Assembly (NCBI RefSeq): GCF_000429105.1
Contig: NZ_KE386848.1
Location: 121,064 to 185,063, forward strand
DNA from: Schaalia suimastitidis DSM 15538
Lineage (GTDB): Bacteria > Actinomycetota > Actinomycetes > Actinomycetales > Actinomycetaceae
Direction of reading: 5' to 3'
DNA: 64,000 bases
The position numbers and the translations under genes are program-made. The notes under the pieces are model-generated. The model did no database searches. It was not told the DNA's origin and saw only the letters and a list, made by a program, of their open reading frames with translations. This document shows, one piece after another, positions 9,234-18,355 of this stretch (position 1 is the first letter of the stretch; every line of letters begins with the position of its first letter).

Positions 9234-9657
9234 AGTCGGATGACTCCTTGATTTCGATCTGACAGGTCGGTGAGGGCTGTGTCTGAACCGGGACTGGGAC
9301 GTGGGGACATCCGCAAACGGTTCCGACCAGACCCCCTGCCCGACCAGGCTGGGAGTCCGACCGACAACATTAGCACCTCATATGCCTTCAATCCAAGTGG
9401 CGAAAGGTGAAAACTGGCGTGAAGAGGGTCACCGTCGCCAGTATGGCATTCGCCTGTCAAGCGTATTGGTCGTCCAGATGCCGCCAGCGTTAGCGGCACC
9501 TGCCGAGCCGCTATCCGTCGGCACGTGCCACCTGCCTGGCCGTTATCCGTCGGCGCGTGCCACCTGCCGAGCCGCCGCCTCTACCATCTGTGCCCCTGGC
9601 TATCCGCCCTACAAGGGCGGCTAGGCAGCGCGAGTATCCTTTGCCTTGCGTGCCGCC
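9234..9657. other. Intergenic region with degenerate short tandem repeats
   Basis: 424 bases between two minus-strand genes. The first 100 bases upstream of rpsT must hold its promoter. The rest has no coding pattern on either strand; it contains the 32-bp repeat listed separately and a small hairpin at about 9600-9621 (CCGCCCTACAAGGGCGG). Confidence 0.6.
9494..9576. repeat. Degenerate 32-bp tandem repeat, about 2.5 copies
   Basis: Copies starting at 9507 and 9539 share CCG(C/T)TATCCGTCGGC and CGTGCCACCTGCC with 32-base periodicity. Partial copies of CACCTGCCGAGCCG flank them at 9497 and 9561. No spacer/repeat alternation is seen. Confidence 0.75.
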
Positions 9658-10245
9658 CTAATTGACGTTGCGAGCGTGCGCGGTCACTGCCTCGACAATT
9701 GCCTCAAAGGTGCTGCGCGGTAAAATTGCGCCTTCGCGCCGAATATCCCCCTGAGGAACCCGAAGCACGCGATCGATACGCACTTCGGAAGGGCGTCGCT
9801 GCGGATCCCACTCACCTGCACCAATATCGAACCAAAAGCGGCCAGCACGTGCTTCTTGCTCGGCGTCCCTGTCGTGATCCTTCGATGTCATTTGAAGGAC
9901 GTAGACACCGCCAGCGTCTCGGGCAAGAACCACCACCGGGCGATCTTTTCCTCTGGACGGGTCATCCTCATAAGGAATCCAGGTCCACACAACCTCCCCT
10001 GGATCAGCATCCCCGTCACGATGAGGGTCGTAGGTGACGCGGCTAAGAGCCATGCGCGTATCTACCTGATATACGCCATTTGACGAGGCCGATTCGGATG
10101 CCGCATCACCGTGGGTTTTCGACGCTGACTGCTGTGCGCGTCGCGGCCTAGGGGTTGGCACCGTTGATAGGGGGCCTTGCTTTTGGTGACGTGTGAAGGC
10201 GCCATCAATGAGTGCGCTAAGCAGGCGAGTCACAAAATTCGACAT
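9658..10245 (-). CDS. PemK/MazF-like protein (orphan type II toxin-fold family)
   Basis: 195 residues. After a 70-residue Ala/Ser/Arg-rich N-terminal part comes a PemK/MazF-like core: DPGEVVWTWIPYEDDPSRGKDRPVVVLARD, then VLQMTSKDHD. The GKDRPVVVL segment resembles the conserved RPVLV strand of MazF endoribonucleases. This domain layout is common as a single gene in actinobacteria and is often labelled a toxin. No antitoxin-like small ORF is adjacent; the neighbours are rpsT and a divergent TPR gene. Whether it cleaves RNA is therefore open. Start ATG 10245. Confidence 0.75.
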   Translation of the reverse strand: MSNFVTRLLSALIDGAFTRHQKQGPLSTVPTPRPRRAQQSASKTHGDAASESASSNGVYQVDTRMALSRVTYDPHRDGDADPGEVVWTWIPYEDDPSRGKDRPVVVLARDAGGVYVLQMTSKDHDRDAEQEARAGRFWFDIGAGEWDPQRRPSEVRIDRVLRVPQGDIRREGAILPRSTFEAIVEAVTAHARNVN

Positions 10246-10386
10246 AGATACATGCTGGCCCTATCTGCCTGCTTCTGTCCACAGGGACGCAATCTTCGGC
10301 GCTGTATCCACAGATGACGTTGTGGCTCTGCCAGTAATGCGCTGCAGATGCGAGGCTTACGGAAAGGCATAAGCAAGGAGGCGAAA

Positions 10387-11430
10387 ATGTCCACGACTAC
10401 TCGTAAAAGAAGGCGCACAAATCGCACTGCAGGTGCTCAACGTGTTGAAACGAATCGGCCACATCGGCACGGCGCGCCGCTGCTCCATATCGATGGGTAT
10501 GACAGGCGCGAAATTCGCCTCGCTGAACGTGCGGCGCTTTCCGGTGACTATGACACTGCCATAACAACTCTCGAAGCCGTTATTGCTGCTGAAGATCTGC
10601 CCACTCGCCTCAAAGTACATCTGTTGAAAACCCTGGTTGATTGGTGTGCGCAGGATGAGCGGTGGGCTGAGGCCGGGCGACACGCAAGCCGCGGCGCTGC
10701 ATTAGCGTGTGCAGAACTGGAGGAGAACGATGAACTCACCTTCGTTGCGCGCAACGCAGATCTGTACTGGAAATGTATTAACGGCTATGCCTTAGCCGCA
10801 AAACGGGAATATCCGCGCCTCATTGCTGACGTCACTGCAGCGCTGGGTGCGGACCATCCACTGACCCATGCCGCTCGCAATAACTCAGCGATGCCCTACA
10901 AATATTGTTCAGACTTCAAGGAAGCAGCAAATATCTACCGCGACCTCGCCCAGGACATGCGCGATCAGGTGGGGCCACGCGATATCTTCCTTCACACCGT
11001 GTATATGAATCTTGCTGAAACACTTGCCTTAGCAGGACAAATTGCCGACTCAAATAAGGTCTATGAGGACCTCCTTGCTGACCTGCTGGATTATCGACAG
11101 CCTGACGACGAAATGGTCCTGAGTATCCGCCACGAAATCGCTGGCAATGTCTTTGCACAAGGCAATATTGACGAGGCGTTACAGCTGTGGGCACTCCTAC
11201 GCAAAGACTGCCAACAGCACCTCGGAAACCACCATCCGCTGACGATGCAACAACACGGCGTCTACCTCAGCGTACAGCTGGCAGAAGAAAACTGGAGTGA
11301 AGCAAAGAATACGTGCGAACTCATCCTGAATGCGCCCAAAAGCGCTGCCTCACCCGGGTGGTTTGACGAGATTGAAACGCTTGCAGCTGTGGTTGCGCAT
11401 TTTGAGGCAGAACCTGACCTCCTTCAGTAA
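10387..11430 (+). CDS. Tetratricopeptide-repeat protein of unknown function
   Basis: 347 residues from ATG 10387, which has AGGAGG 5 nt upstream. The first 30 residues are very basic (TTRKRRRTNRTAG). The rest is helical, with TPR-like pairs: LAERAALSGDYDTAITTLEAVI, DFKEAANIYRDLA, LAETLALAGQIADSNKVYEDLL and GNVFAQGNIDEALQLWALL. No signal peptide or membrane helix is seen, so it is likely a cytoplasmic scaffold. I do not recognise a named family. It is divergent from the PemK-like gene and upstream of lepA, with 134 bases between. Confidence 0.75.
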   Translation: MSTTTRKRRRTNRTAGAQRVETNRPHRHGAPLLHIDGYDRREIRLAERAALSGDYDTAITTLEAVIAAEDLPTRLKVHLLKTLVDWCAQDERWAEAGRHASRGAALACAELEENDELTFVARNADLYWKCINGYALAAKREYPRLIADVTAALGADHPLTHAARNNSAMPYKYCSDFKEAANIYRDLAQDMRDQVGPRDIFLHTVYMNLAETLALAGQIADSNKVYEDLLADLLDYRQPDDEMVLSIRHEIAGNVFAQGNIDEALQLWALLRKDCQQHLGNHHPLTMQQHGVYLSVQLAEENWSEAKNTCELILNAPKSAASPGWFDEIETLAAVVAHFEAEPDLLQ

Positions 11431-11564
11431 CGGCGCATGGTCTTGTCGCTGGGTCACGCGGTGACACGAGCGGCAATGTGCGCCACATAGCACTGTCCCG
11501 GTTGGCAATTCAGTAAGGAAAAATGGGACGATAGTGGCACTGTCCATTTTCTCGGAGGTCCTCG

Positions 11565-13424
11565 TTGTCCCCCATTCCTAGCGCCGAACAGCACACGTCG
11601 ATCACTCCTGCGCATACATCGCAGGAGAAGATCCGTAACTTCTGCATTATTGCGCATATTGACCACGGAAAATCCACACTGGCTGACCGAATGCTCCAAC
11701 TGACCGGTGTTGTCGAGACGCGCGATATGAGGGACCAATACCTCGACCGCATGGATATCGAACGTGAACGTGGGATCACCATTAAGTCACAGGCAGTGCG
11801 CATGCCGTGGGCTGTGGGTGAACAGGCTTACGCCCTCAACATGATCGACACACCGGGGCACGTGGATTTCACCTACGAAGTGTCACGGTCACTGGCAGCA
11901 TGTGAAGGCGCCGTCCTTTTGGTGGATGCCGCCCAAGGTATCGAAGCGCAAACCCTGGCCAATCTTTACCTGGCCATGGAAAACGATCTTGTGATCATTC
12001 CAGTGCTCAACAAAATAGACCTTCCCGGTGCACAGCCAGAGAAATACGCCAGTGAAATTGCGCAACTCATTGGCTGCGACGAAGATGACGTCCTCAAAGT
12101 CTCAGGCAAAACCGGGCAAGGTGTCCCCGAACTCCTTGACCGCATTGTCGAACTGGTCCCGCCACCCGCAGGTGATCCGCAGGCTGCCACGCGCGCCATG
12201 ATCTTCGACTCGGTCTACGACACCTACCGTGGGGTCGTCACCTATGTGCGTGTCGTTGACGGGCGTTTGTCAACCCGCGCCAAAGTGCGGATGATGTCAA
12301 CTGGCGCCACCCACGAACTACTGGAAATTGGCGTGATCTCGCCCGAGCCTCGTCCATCGGACGGTATCGGTGCCGGAGAAGTCGGCTACCTCATCACCGG
12401 CGTGAAAGACGTGCGCCAATCAAAGGTGGGTGACACGGTGACCAGCCAAGTGCGCGGCGCAGAGGTGCCGCTGGCAGGCTACCAGGATCCCAAACCCATG
12501 GTCTTTTCTGGTATCTACCCTGTTGACGGCTCTGACTTCCCGGACCTACGTGACGCACTCGAACGCCTGCAACTCAATGATGCGGCACTGACCTATGAGC
12601 CAGAATCCTCAGCAGCCCTTGGTTTTGGTTTCCGCTGCGGCTTCCTTGGTCTTCTTCACCTTGAAATCGTGCGTGAACGACTTGAACGCGAATTTGGTCT
12701 GGACCTTATCGCCACCGCTCCGAACGTTGTGTATACCGTCACCGCTGAAGACGGAAGTATTACCACCGTCGACAATCCGTCAGAATTTCCTGAAGGGAAA
12801 ATCTCTGAGGTGCGTGAACCAGTTGTCAACGCCACCATTTTGACCCCCACAGAGTTCACTGGCACTGTCATGGAACTGTGTCAGGAACGCCGCGGCGCGA
12901 TGAAAGGTATGGATTACCTGTCCGAAGATCGCGTCGAGATTCACTACAACCTTCCGCTGGCCGAAATTGTCTTCGACTTCTTCGACCAACTCAAGTCACG
13001 GACACGTGGATATGCCTCCCTTGATTATCAGGAATCCGGCGACCAAGCTGCTGATTTGGTGAAGGTCGATATTTTGCTCAACGGTGAGAGGGTGGATGCT
13101 TTCAGCGCAATCGTCCACAAAGACGCTGCCTATTCCTACGGGGTGCGCATGACCAAACGTTTGAAGGAACTCATTCCCCGGCAACAATTCGAAATCCCCG
13201 TCCAAGCGGCCGTCGGTGCGCGCGTGATATCGCGTGAAACCATACGCGCCCTGCGTAAAGATATGCTCGCCAAATGCTACGGCGGCGATATTACGCGTAA
13301 ACGCAAGCTGCTGGAGAAACAAAAAGAAGGTAAGAAACGGATGAAGGCAATTGGGCGCGTCGACGTCCCACAGGAAGCCTTCATCGCTGCGCTCACCTCG
13401 GATGTGCCGACGGGGAAGAAATGA
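11565..13424 (+). CDS. lepA: Elongation factor 4 (LepA GTPase)
   Basis: 619 residues. LepA is a ribosome-associated translational GTPase involved in back-translocation and 30S biogenesis. G-motifs are clear: AHIDHGKST (G1), DTPGH (G3), NKID (G4), then domains II, III and V and the LepA-specific C-terminal domain ending in a lysine-rich region ([17 protein letters not shown]). The start is TTG at 11565, supported by GGAGG 6 nt upstream. The N-terminal extension of about 20 residues before [15 protein letters not shown] is typical of actinobacteria. trmB overlaps the stop by 4 nt. Confidence 0.98.
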   Translation: MSPIPSAEQHTSITPAHTSQEKIRNFCIIAHIDHGKSTLADRMLQLTGVVETRDMRDQYLDRMDIERERGITIKSQAVRMPWAVGEQAYALNMIDTPGHVDFTYEVSRSLAACEGAVLLVDAAQGIEAQTLANLYLAMENDLVIIPVLNKIDLPGAQPEKYASEIAQLIGCDEDDVLKVSGKTGQGVPELLDRIVELVPPPAGDPQAATRAMIFDSVYDTYRGVVTYVRVVDGRLSTRAKVRMMSTGATHELLEIGVISPEPRPSDGIGAGEVGYLITGVKDVRQSKVGDTVTSQVRGAEVPLAGYQDPKPMVFSGIYPVDGSDFPDLRDALERLQLNDAALTYEPESSAALGFGFRCGFLGLLHLEIVRERLEREFGLDLIATAPNVVYTVTAEDGSITTVDNPSEFPEGKISEVREPVVNATILTPTEFTGTVMELCQERRGAMKGMDYLSEDRVEIHYNLPLAEIVFDFFDQLKSRTRGYASLDYQESGDQAADLVKVDILLNGERVDAFSAIVHKDAAYSYGVRMTKRLKELIPRQQFEIPVQAAVGARVISRETIRALRKDMLAKCYGGDITRKRKLLEKQKEGKKRMKAIGRVDVPQEAFIAALTSDVPTGKK

Positions 13425-14278
13425 GCGGAGAGGCTACCGGACCGCGCGCAGCGGCAGTGCCCGCGACCGCCTCGTCAATACGTCACGGAAACGATAGGCG
13501 GACGCTACGCGGCGGCGACCTCTACATGGCCCGCACGAAGTCTTTTACCCGGCGCTCACGTGAACTGCCACCGAATCTGCAGCGGACATGGCAAGCCCAC
13601 GCCGACAAATTCGTGGTCCCCGTTGCCCGCGGTGACGGATATACCACAGTGGCCCCAGACTTTAGACTCGACCTCGGCGCCCTCTTTGGCAGGCAATGCG
13701 CAGTGACCGTCGAAATTGGTTCCGGCACTGGTGAGCAGGCAGTCCATGCTGCCAAAGCCAACCCTGACCGAGACTACCTGTGCTTCGAAGTCTGGGTGCC
13801 AGGGATCGCCAAATTGATGTCCAAAGCACTCGATGCGGGAGTGGACAATATCCGCGTTATCGAGGCTGACGCCCAACAGGCATTCCCCATTATCTTTGAC
13901 GAGGCCACCATCGCAGAAGTGTGGACCTTCTTCCCAGATCCGTGGCGCAAATCCCGCCACCACAAGCGGCGCCTCGTCAGTGACGACTTCGCTAAAGACG
14001 TGGCGCGCGTATTGGTCGATGAGGGGGCGTGGCGCCTTGCTACCGACTGGGATAACTATGCCTGGCAAATGCGTGACGTCATTGAACGGGCTGACGACTT
14101 CGACAACCCTTACCTGGGACAACGGCCTGATCCTGCCGACAATGATCCGATGCGTGGGGGTTTCGCTCCACGGTGGCCAGGGCGCCTCATGACGCATTTT
14201 GAACGCCGAGGTATCGACCAAGGCCGCATATCCCACGACATTGTCGGTATCCGCAGGCCCCGTCATCTTGCGCAGTGA
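13421..14278 (+). CDS. trmB: tRNA (guanine-N7)-methyltransferase
   Basis: 285 residues. TrmB makes m7G46 in the variable loop of tRNA using S-adenosylmethionine. The core has [15 protein letters not shown] (SAM-binding motif I), [15 protein letters not shown], and the family signature [17 protein letters not shown]. About 35 N-terminal residues precede [19 protein letters not shown], so an internal ATG at 13526 is a possible alternative start; the ATGA overlap with lepA favours 13421. hemW follows with a 4-nt overlap. Confidence 0.95.
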   Translation: MSGEATGPRAAAVPATASSIRHGNDRRTLRGGDLYMARTKSFTRRSRELPPNLQRTWQAHADKFVVPVARGDGYTTVAPDFRLDLGALFGRQCAVTVEIGSGTGEQAVHAAKANPDRDYLCFEVWVPGIAKLMSKALDAGVDNIRVIEADAQQAFPIIFDEATIAEVWTFFPDPWRKSRHHKRRLVSDDFAKDVARVLVDEGAWRLATDWDNYAWQMRDVIERADDFDNPYLGQRPDPADNDPMRGGFAPRWPGRLMTHFERRGIDQGRISHDIVGIRRPRHLAQ

Positions 14279-15534
14279 GCCCTCATCAGCCCAGCGGTAG
14301 CCCATGGCCGCGTGACGGACAGCTTGCCACGGCGTTGGCGGAAGTGGAACAACAGCGTCCACTGAGTCTTTATGTGCACGTGCCTTTTTGCACGGTGCGA
14401 TGCGGATATTGCGATTTCAACACCTACACTGTGGGTTTTGGTCCTGGCGCCGACCTGGCAACCTACGCATCGACAGTTGCCAAAGAAATTGACCTTGCTG
14501 CCCAGGTGCTGAGCGAAGCGGGATTTCCTGCGCGCCCGGCGAGCACCCTCTTCTTTGGCGGCGGTACCCCCACGTTGTTAGAAGCGGACGATATCGCGCA
14601 TATTCTTACCTGTGTGCGCACCACGATCGGAATTGCGTCAGGTGCAGAAATCACTGTTGAAGCCAACCCTGAGACTGTGACGCCGACGATGCTGCATACG
14701 CTTGCCCGAGCAGGTGTCACGCGTATTTCGCTGGGTATGCAATCAGCCGTTCCGCACGTTTTGCACACGTTGGAGCGCAGTCATCGGCCAGAAAAACTCC
14801 CACGCGTTGTTCAGTGGGTGCAACAAGAAGGTTTAGATATCTCCCTTGACCTTATCTATGGGACACCTGGTGAAAGCCTTGATGATTGGCGCACATCCCT
14901 TGAGGCGGCACTCGACATGTGCCCTGACCACATCAGCGCCTACGCCCTTGTCATCGAAGAAGGCACCAAGATGGCTGCCCAACTTGCTCGAGGCGAATTG
15001 ACTGCACCCGACGCCGACGATGAAGCGGCAAAATATGAGCTGGCCGATCATCTTCTGAGTGCCAGTGGCTACCGTTGGTATGAGATTTCCAATTTCGCGC
15101 GTGAGGAAGCAGGGGAGGAACAGCTGGTAGCGACCCAGCTTCGGCACGCCTCGCAACACAACCTCGCGTATTGGCGTGACTGGGATTGGTGGGGATTTGG
15201 CCCAGGCGCCCACTCCCATGTTGGCCGTTACCGATGGTGGAATGTCAAACATCCGCGGGCTTATGCGGCGCGTTTAATGAACGGGGACAGTCCCGCTTAC
15301 GCGGGGGAAACCCTTGACGAAGGCACGCGCGAATTTGAACGGATCATGTTGGCAGTGCGTACTGCCCAGGGGCTTGCTCTGCCTGGCGGGATGAAGCCGA
15401 CTGCAGTTGCGGGCCTCCTTGCCGATGGACTCATTGACGAGGCCTGGGCTGCCTTGGGGCGTATCGTCTTGACGTTGCGGGGGCGGCTCCTGGCTGACTA
15501 CGTCACAGGGGTGCTCACCGCCCATCTTGACTAG
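14275..15534 (+). CDS. hemW: HemW, radical SAM coproporphyrinogen-III-oxidase-like heme chaperone
   Basis: 419 residues, GTG start overlapping the trmB stop. The radical-SAM CxxxCxxC cluster ligands are Cys39, Cys43 and Cys46 in VPFCTVRCGYCDF. FFGGGTPTLL and the HemW-type C-terminal domain follow. The extra cysteine after the motif that marks true HemN (CxxxCxxCxC) is absent: the sequence is CGYCDF. That supports HemW, which binds heme and passes it to respiratory proteins, over oxygen-independent coproporphyrinogen oxidase. Confidence 0.93.
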   Translation: MSPHQPSGSPWPRDGQLATALAEVEQQRPLSLYVHVPFCTVRCGYCDFNTYTVGFGPGADLATYASTVAKEIDLAAQVLSEAGFPARPASTLFFGGGTPTLLEADDIAHILTCVRTTIGIASGAEITVEANPETVTPTMLHTLARAGVTRISLGMQSAVPHVLHTLERSHRPEKLPRVVQWVQQEGLDISLDLIYGTPGESLDDWRTSLEAALDMCPDHISAYALVIEEGTKMAAQLARGELTAPDADDEAAKYELADHLLSASGYRWYEISNFAREEAGEEQLVATQLRHASQHNLAYWRDWDWWGFGPGAHSHVGRYRWWNVKHPRAYAARLMNGDSPAYAGETLDEGTREFERIMLAVRTAQGLALPGGMKPTAVAGLLADGLIDEAWAALGRIVLTLRGRLLADYVTGVLTAHLD

Positions 15535-15663
15535 TGCCGAGGTATGCGGAGGTTTCTCAGGGGCGCTGCCAGGGTGTCGCCTGAGTGTCGAAATCCTCGC
15601 GCAGAAAAAGGGGAGTCAGCACGATAGAGTGGAGGGGACCGCAACCGTACGAAGGAGGACATG

Positions 15664-16077
15664 ATGACTGTCGATCACGGCCCGAAACCCTACGTCGTTG
15701 ATATTGAGAAAGTCACGCTTGATAACACCAACTACCGCACAACAGTGTGGACTGGTACAAATCTGCAGCTCACAGTAATGTGTATCCAACCTGGACACGA
15801 TATTGGTCTGGAAATACACCAAGACCACGATCAATTCCTCCGCATCGAGTCAGGGCGCGGCCTCGTGCAGATGGGACCAGCTCAAGATCAGCTCACCTTT
15901 GAGATGGAAGCTGAAGACGATGACGCTATTTTTATCCCCGCTGGGTCATGGCACAACGTCACAGCGATAGGGGAGGAGCCACTTAAGGTGTACTCCATTT
16001 ATGCGCCGCCGGAGCACCCACACGGCACCGTCCACGCCACCTACGACGAAGCAATGGCTGCCGAGCACGACCACTAA
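15664..16077 (+). CDS. Cupin domain-containing protein
   Basis: 137 residues from ATG 15664, with AGGAGG 5 nt upstream; the ATG one codon earlier leaves only 2 nt. The single cupin barrel has motif 1 GLEIHQDHDQFLRIESG and motif 2 IFIPAGSWHNV, giving the usual His/His/Glu/His metal ligands. The closest kind I know are small mannose-6-phosphate-isomerase-like cupins. The C-terminus is His/Glu-rich (AAEHDH). Substrate unknown. It is monocistronic: TAGAGT at 15625 is a possible -10 and a strong terminator follows. Confidence 0.88.
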   Translation: MTVDHGPKPYVVDIEKVTLDNTNYRTTVWTGTNLQLTVMCIQPGHDIGLEIHQDHDQFLRIESGRGLVQMGPAQDQLTFEMEAEDDDAIFIPAGSWHNVTAIGEEPLKVYSIYAPPEHPHGTVHATYDEAMAAEHDH

Positions 16078-16124
16078 GCAGGTTGACCTCGTGGCGTGAC
16101 CACGGGATATGTGCGTTCCTGAAG

Positions 16125-16163
16125 GAAGGGGCAGGTTCAAGTAAGAATCTGCCCCTTCTTTCC
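16125..16163 (+). terminator. Rho-independent terminator after the cupin gene
   Basis: GAAGGGGCAG (16125-16134) pairs perfectly with CTGCCCCTTC (16149-16158), with a 14-nt loop and a short T tail. Confidence 0.85.
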
Positions 16164-16321
16164 CGTATGCCTTCGCGGTCAAATAGCCCGAAGTGTCACT
16201 GTGCTGTGGCGAGAATGCGCGGGTGCCAGGAGATAGGGACGCCACCAATGCTCCAACGGCGACGCGGTGACACTGAATGTTGTCCGGTATGGTGCGCGCG
16301 CCACAGCGACTAAGTGCCTGC

Positions 16322-16334
16322 TAAGGTGTCGCGG
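16322..16334 (+). promoter_or_regulatory. -10 element of the DUF3097 gene, probable leaderless transcript
   Basis: TAAGGT (16322-16327), 7 nt, then GTG at 16335. There is no Shine-Dalgarno sequence. Confidence 0.5.
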
Positions 16335-17264
16335 GTGACACCTCCACCACTTCGCACTACTCCTTTCGACGATCCTTACGGCCGCGATGTCCTTTCCTGC
16401 GACCCGCACAGCACCGGACCTAGGGCGCGACGCCCTCAGTCGAGGCAGGTGCACCTGGAAATCGGCATGGTCCTAGAAGATGTCTCAAGTGGATGGGTGG
16501 GGGCTGTCACCGTCGTCCAAAAAATCGGTGGCATGCACACCGTTGAACTCGAAGACCGCAAGGGTCGGCGCCGCTCATTTCCATTAGGCGGAGGCTTTTG
16601 GCTTGAGGGGCAGCCCATCGTGGCACTTCCGCCGCGTGCCCAAGCCGCGTCATCGCAGGCGAACGTCCACATGACAACGCCAGGTGGACGCGCGGTGACA
16701 CATTCGGGTTCCATTGCCGCCCCGCCTTCAGCCCCGAAAGTGGCTCGTGCCTCGCGCTTGTGGGTGGAAGGTAAGCATGACGCTGACCTTGTTCAACACG
16801 TGTGGGGACAAGACTTGGCGGAGGCTGGTGTGGTCGTCCAACTCCTTGAAGGTGTCGACAATCTCGAAGCGATCCTTGAGGTCTTTGCGCCTCATGACGC
16901 GGCACGTGCAGGCGTCCTTGTTGACCACCTCGTGCCTGGATCAAAAGAAAGTCGTATCGCTGACCGTCTCCAGCAACGGTGGGGTGATGCGGTCCTTATT
17001 GTTGGCCATCCGTATGTCGATATATGGCAGGCAGTGAAACCACAGCGCGTGGGCCTTGCTCAGTGGCCCCAGATTCCCCGCGGCACTGATATAAAAATAG
17101 GGACACTAGCCCACCTGGGGTGGCCCCACGCGAACGCTGCTGACATCGCCAATGGGTGGAAGCGTATCCTGTCACAGGTGCGTAGCTACAAGGATCTGGA
17201 GCCAGCACTATTAGGGCGTGTGGAGGAACTCATTGACTTTGTGACCGCTCCAGGTACGCACTAA
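16335..17264 (+). CDS. DUF3097 family protein with a TOPRIM-like motif
   Basis: 309 residues from GTG 16335; an in-frame GTG at 16314 would add 7 residues. The N-terminal third (DPYGRDVLSCDPH, then WVGAVTVVQKIGGMHTVELEDRKGRRRSFPL) is a small beta domain. The C-terminal half has LWVEGKHDADLVQHVWG and VDHLVPGSKESRIAD, reminiscent of the Glu and DxD positions of TOPRIM enzymes such as RNase M5. DUF3097 is an actinobacterial family with no settled function. It lies between hemW and hrcA, its usual neighbourhood. Confidence 0.85.
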   Translation: MTPPPLRTTPFDDPYGRDVLSCDPHSTGPRARRPQSRQVHLEIGMVLEDVSSGWVGAVTVVQKIGGMHTVELEDRKGRRRSFPLGGGFWLEGQPIVALPPRAQAASSQANVHMTTPGGRAVTHSGSIAAPPSAPKVARASRLWVEGKHDADLVQHVWGQDLAEAGVVVQLLEGVDNLEAILEVFAPHDAARAGVLVDHLVPGSKESRIADRLQQRWGDAVLIVGHPYVDIWQAVKPQRVGLAQWPQIPRGTDIKIGTLAHLGWPHANAADIANGWKRILSQVRSYKDLEPALLGRVEELIDFVTAPGTH

Positions 17265-17278
17265 CGCCCATGGCAGAG

Positions 17279-17310
17279 TAGGCTTAGCACTCAAGGGAAG
17301 TGAGTGCCAG
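17279..17310 (+). promoter_or_regulatory. CIRCE operator and -10 box upstream of hrcA
   Basis: TTAGCACTC (17284-17292), nine bases, GAGTGCCAG (17302-17310). This is the CIRCE inverted repeat bound by HrcA, with two changes from consensus in the right arm. TAGGCT at 17279-17284 is a likely -10, so bound HrcA would block its own promoter. The operator ends immediately before the ribosome-binding site. Confidence 0.93.
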
Positions 17311-17320
17311 GAGGTGAATG

Positions 17321-18334
17321 ATGAGCGACGACCGTCGTCTTGATGTGCTTCGCGCAATCGTCTCCCAGTACGTGCATACGCGCGAGCCGGTCGGGTCCAA
17401 AGCCATCGCCGCCACACATGACCTGGGTGTTTCACCGGCAACGATACGTAATGATATGGCCGTCCTAGAAGACGCCGGTCTGATCTACCAGCCGCACACC
17501 AGCGCCGGCAGGGTTCCCACTGACAAAGGCTATCGCCTATTCGTTGATACCCTGACGTCAATTAAACCCATGAGCGCCCCCGAAAAGCGTGCTTTAGAAG
17601 CATTCCTTGCCCAAAGCGTTGACTTAGACGATATTGTCAGCCGCACTGTGCGTCTCCTCGCGCAGGTGACACAGCAGGTTGCCGTCATCCAATACCCGGT
17701 ACTGGCCAGTCAAACACTGCGCCGCGTAGAACTTGTCGACCTTGGTGCCCACCGCCTCCTCGTCGTTGTCATCACCTCCTCTGGCCGTGTGGAAGAACGC
17801 TTCATCGAATTCGACGAACCCATCAACCTTGACGCATTAGGGCGTTTACGTGCCCAACTCAACGACACCTGTGAGGGGCTGGGTATCGACGCTGTCCACA
17901 CGCAACTGGCGGCTTGTGCGGATAATGCGAGCCCCGATGTTAAAGCGATGACCGAGGCGGTCGCCACCGTCGTTATCGACATGCTGCGACCCGAATCCGA
18001 CTCCCGCATCGTCGTGGCAGGCATGTCAAACCTTGCGCGTTCAGGTATTGATTTTCGCGATATCTCGCCAGTCCTCGATGCGCTTGAAGAACAGGTGGCT
18101 CTGCTGCGCCTCTTTAATGAAATGACCGCCGACGACGACCTTCACGTCACCATCGGATCAGAAAACCTTCACGACGGACTCACCGAAGCCTCGGTTATCG
18201 CTGGAACCTATGGCGGCGGCAATGGGCCAAGTGCACACCTCGGCATCGTGGGCCCCACCCGCATGGACTATGCACGCACAATGTCCTCAGTACGTGCTGT
18301 CGCTGCCTACCTTTCTCGATACCTCAGTCACTAA
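17321..18334 (+). CDS. hrcA: Heat-inducible transcription repressor HrcA
   Basis: 337 residues. HrcA represses chaperone genes by binding CIRCE and is kept active by GroEL. The winged-helix N-terminus includes LDVLRAIVSQYVHTREPVGSKAIA and GVSPATIRNDMAVLEDAGLI. The GAF-like dimer domain includes LVVVITSSGRVEERFIEF. ATG 17321 is 6 nt after AGGAGG; the ATG at 17318 is only 3 nt away. The CIRCE site directly upstream shows autoregulation, and dnaJ follows 21 nt downstream as in many actinobacteria. Confidence 0.97.
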   Translation: MSDDRRLDVLRAIVSQYVHTREPVGSKAIAATHDLGVSPATIRNDMAVLEDAGLIYQPHTSAGRVPTDKGYRLFVDTLTSIKPMSAPEKRALEAFLAQSVDLDDIVSRTVRLLAQVTQQVAVIQYPVLASQTLRRVELVDLGAHRLLVVVITSSGRVEERFIEFDEPINLDALGRLRAQLNDTCEGLGIDAVHTQLAACADNASPDVKAMTEAVATVVIDMLRPESDSRIVVAGMSNLARSGIDFRDISPVLDALEEQVALLRLFNEMTADDDLHVTIGSENLHDGLTEASVIAGTYGGGNGPSAHLGIVGPTRMDYARTMSSVRAVAAYLSRYLSH

Positions 18335-18355
18335 CCGCCTAAAGGAAATACACGA

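Noticed and set aside
9494-9576. Possible CRISPR-like array
   Set aside because: Only about 2.5 degenerate copies in direct contact with no unique spacers; no cas genes nearby.
9301-9624. 107-codon plus-strand frame upstream of rpsT
   Set aside because: Low-complexity Ala/Pro sequence made largely by the tandem repeat; no start signal.
13556-14362. 268-codon minus-strand frame opposite trmB
   Set aside because: Antisense shadow; trmB has intact SAM and signature motifs and operon overlaps on both sides.
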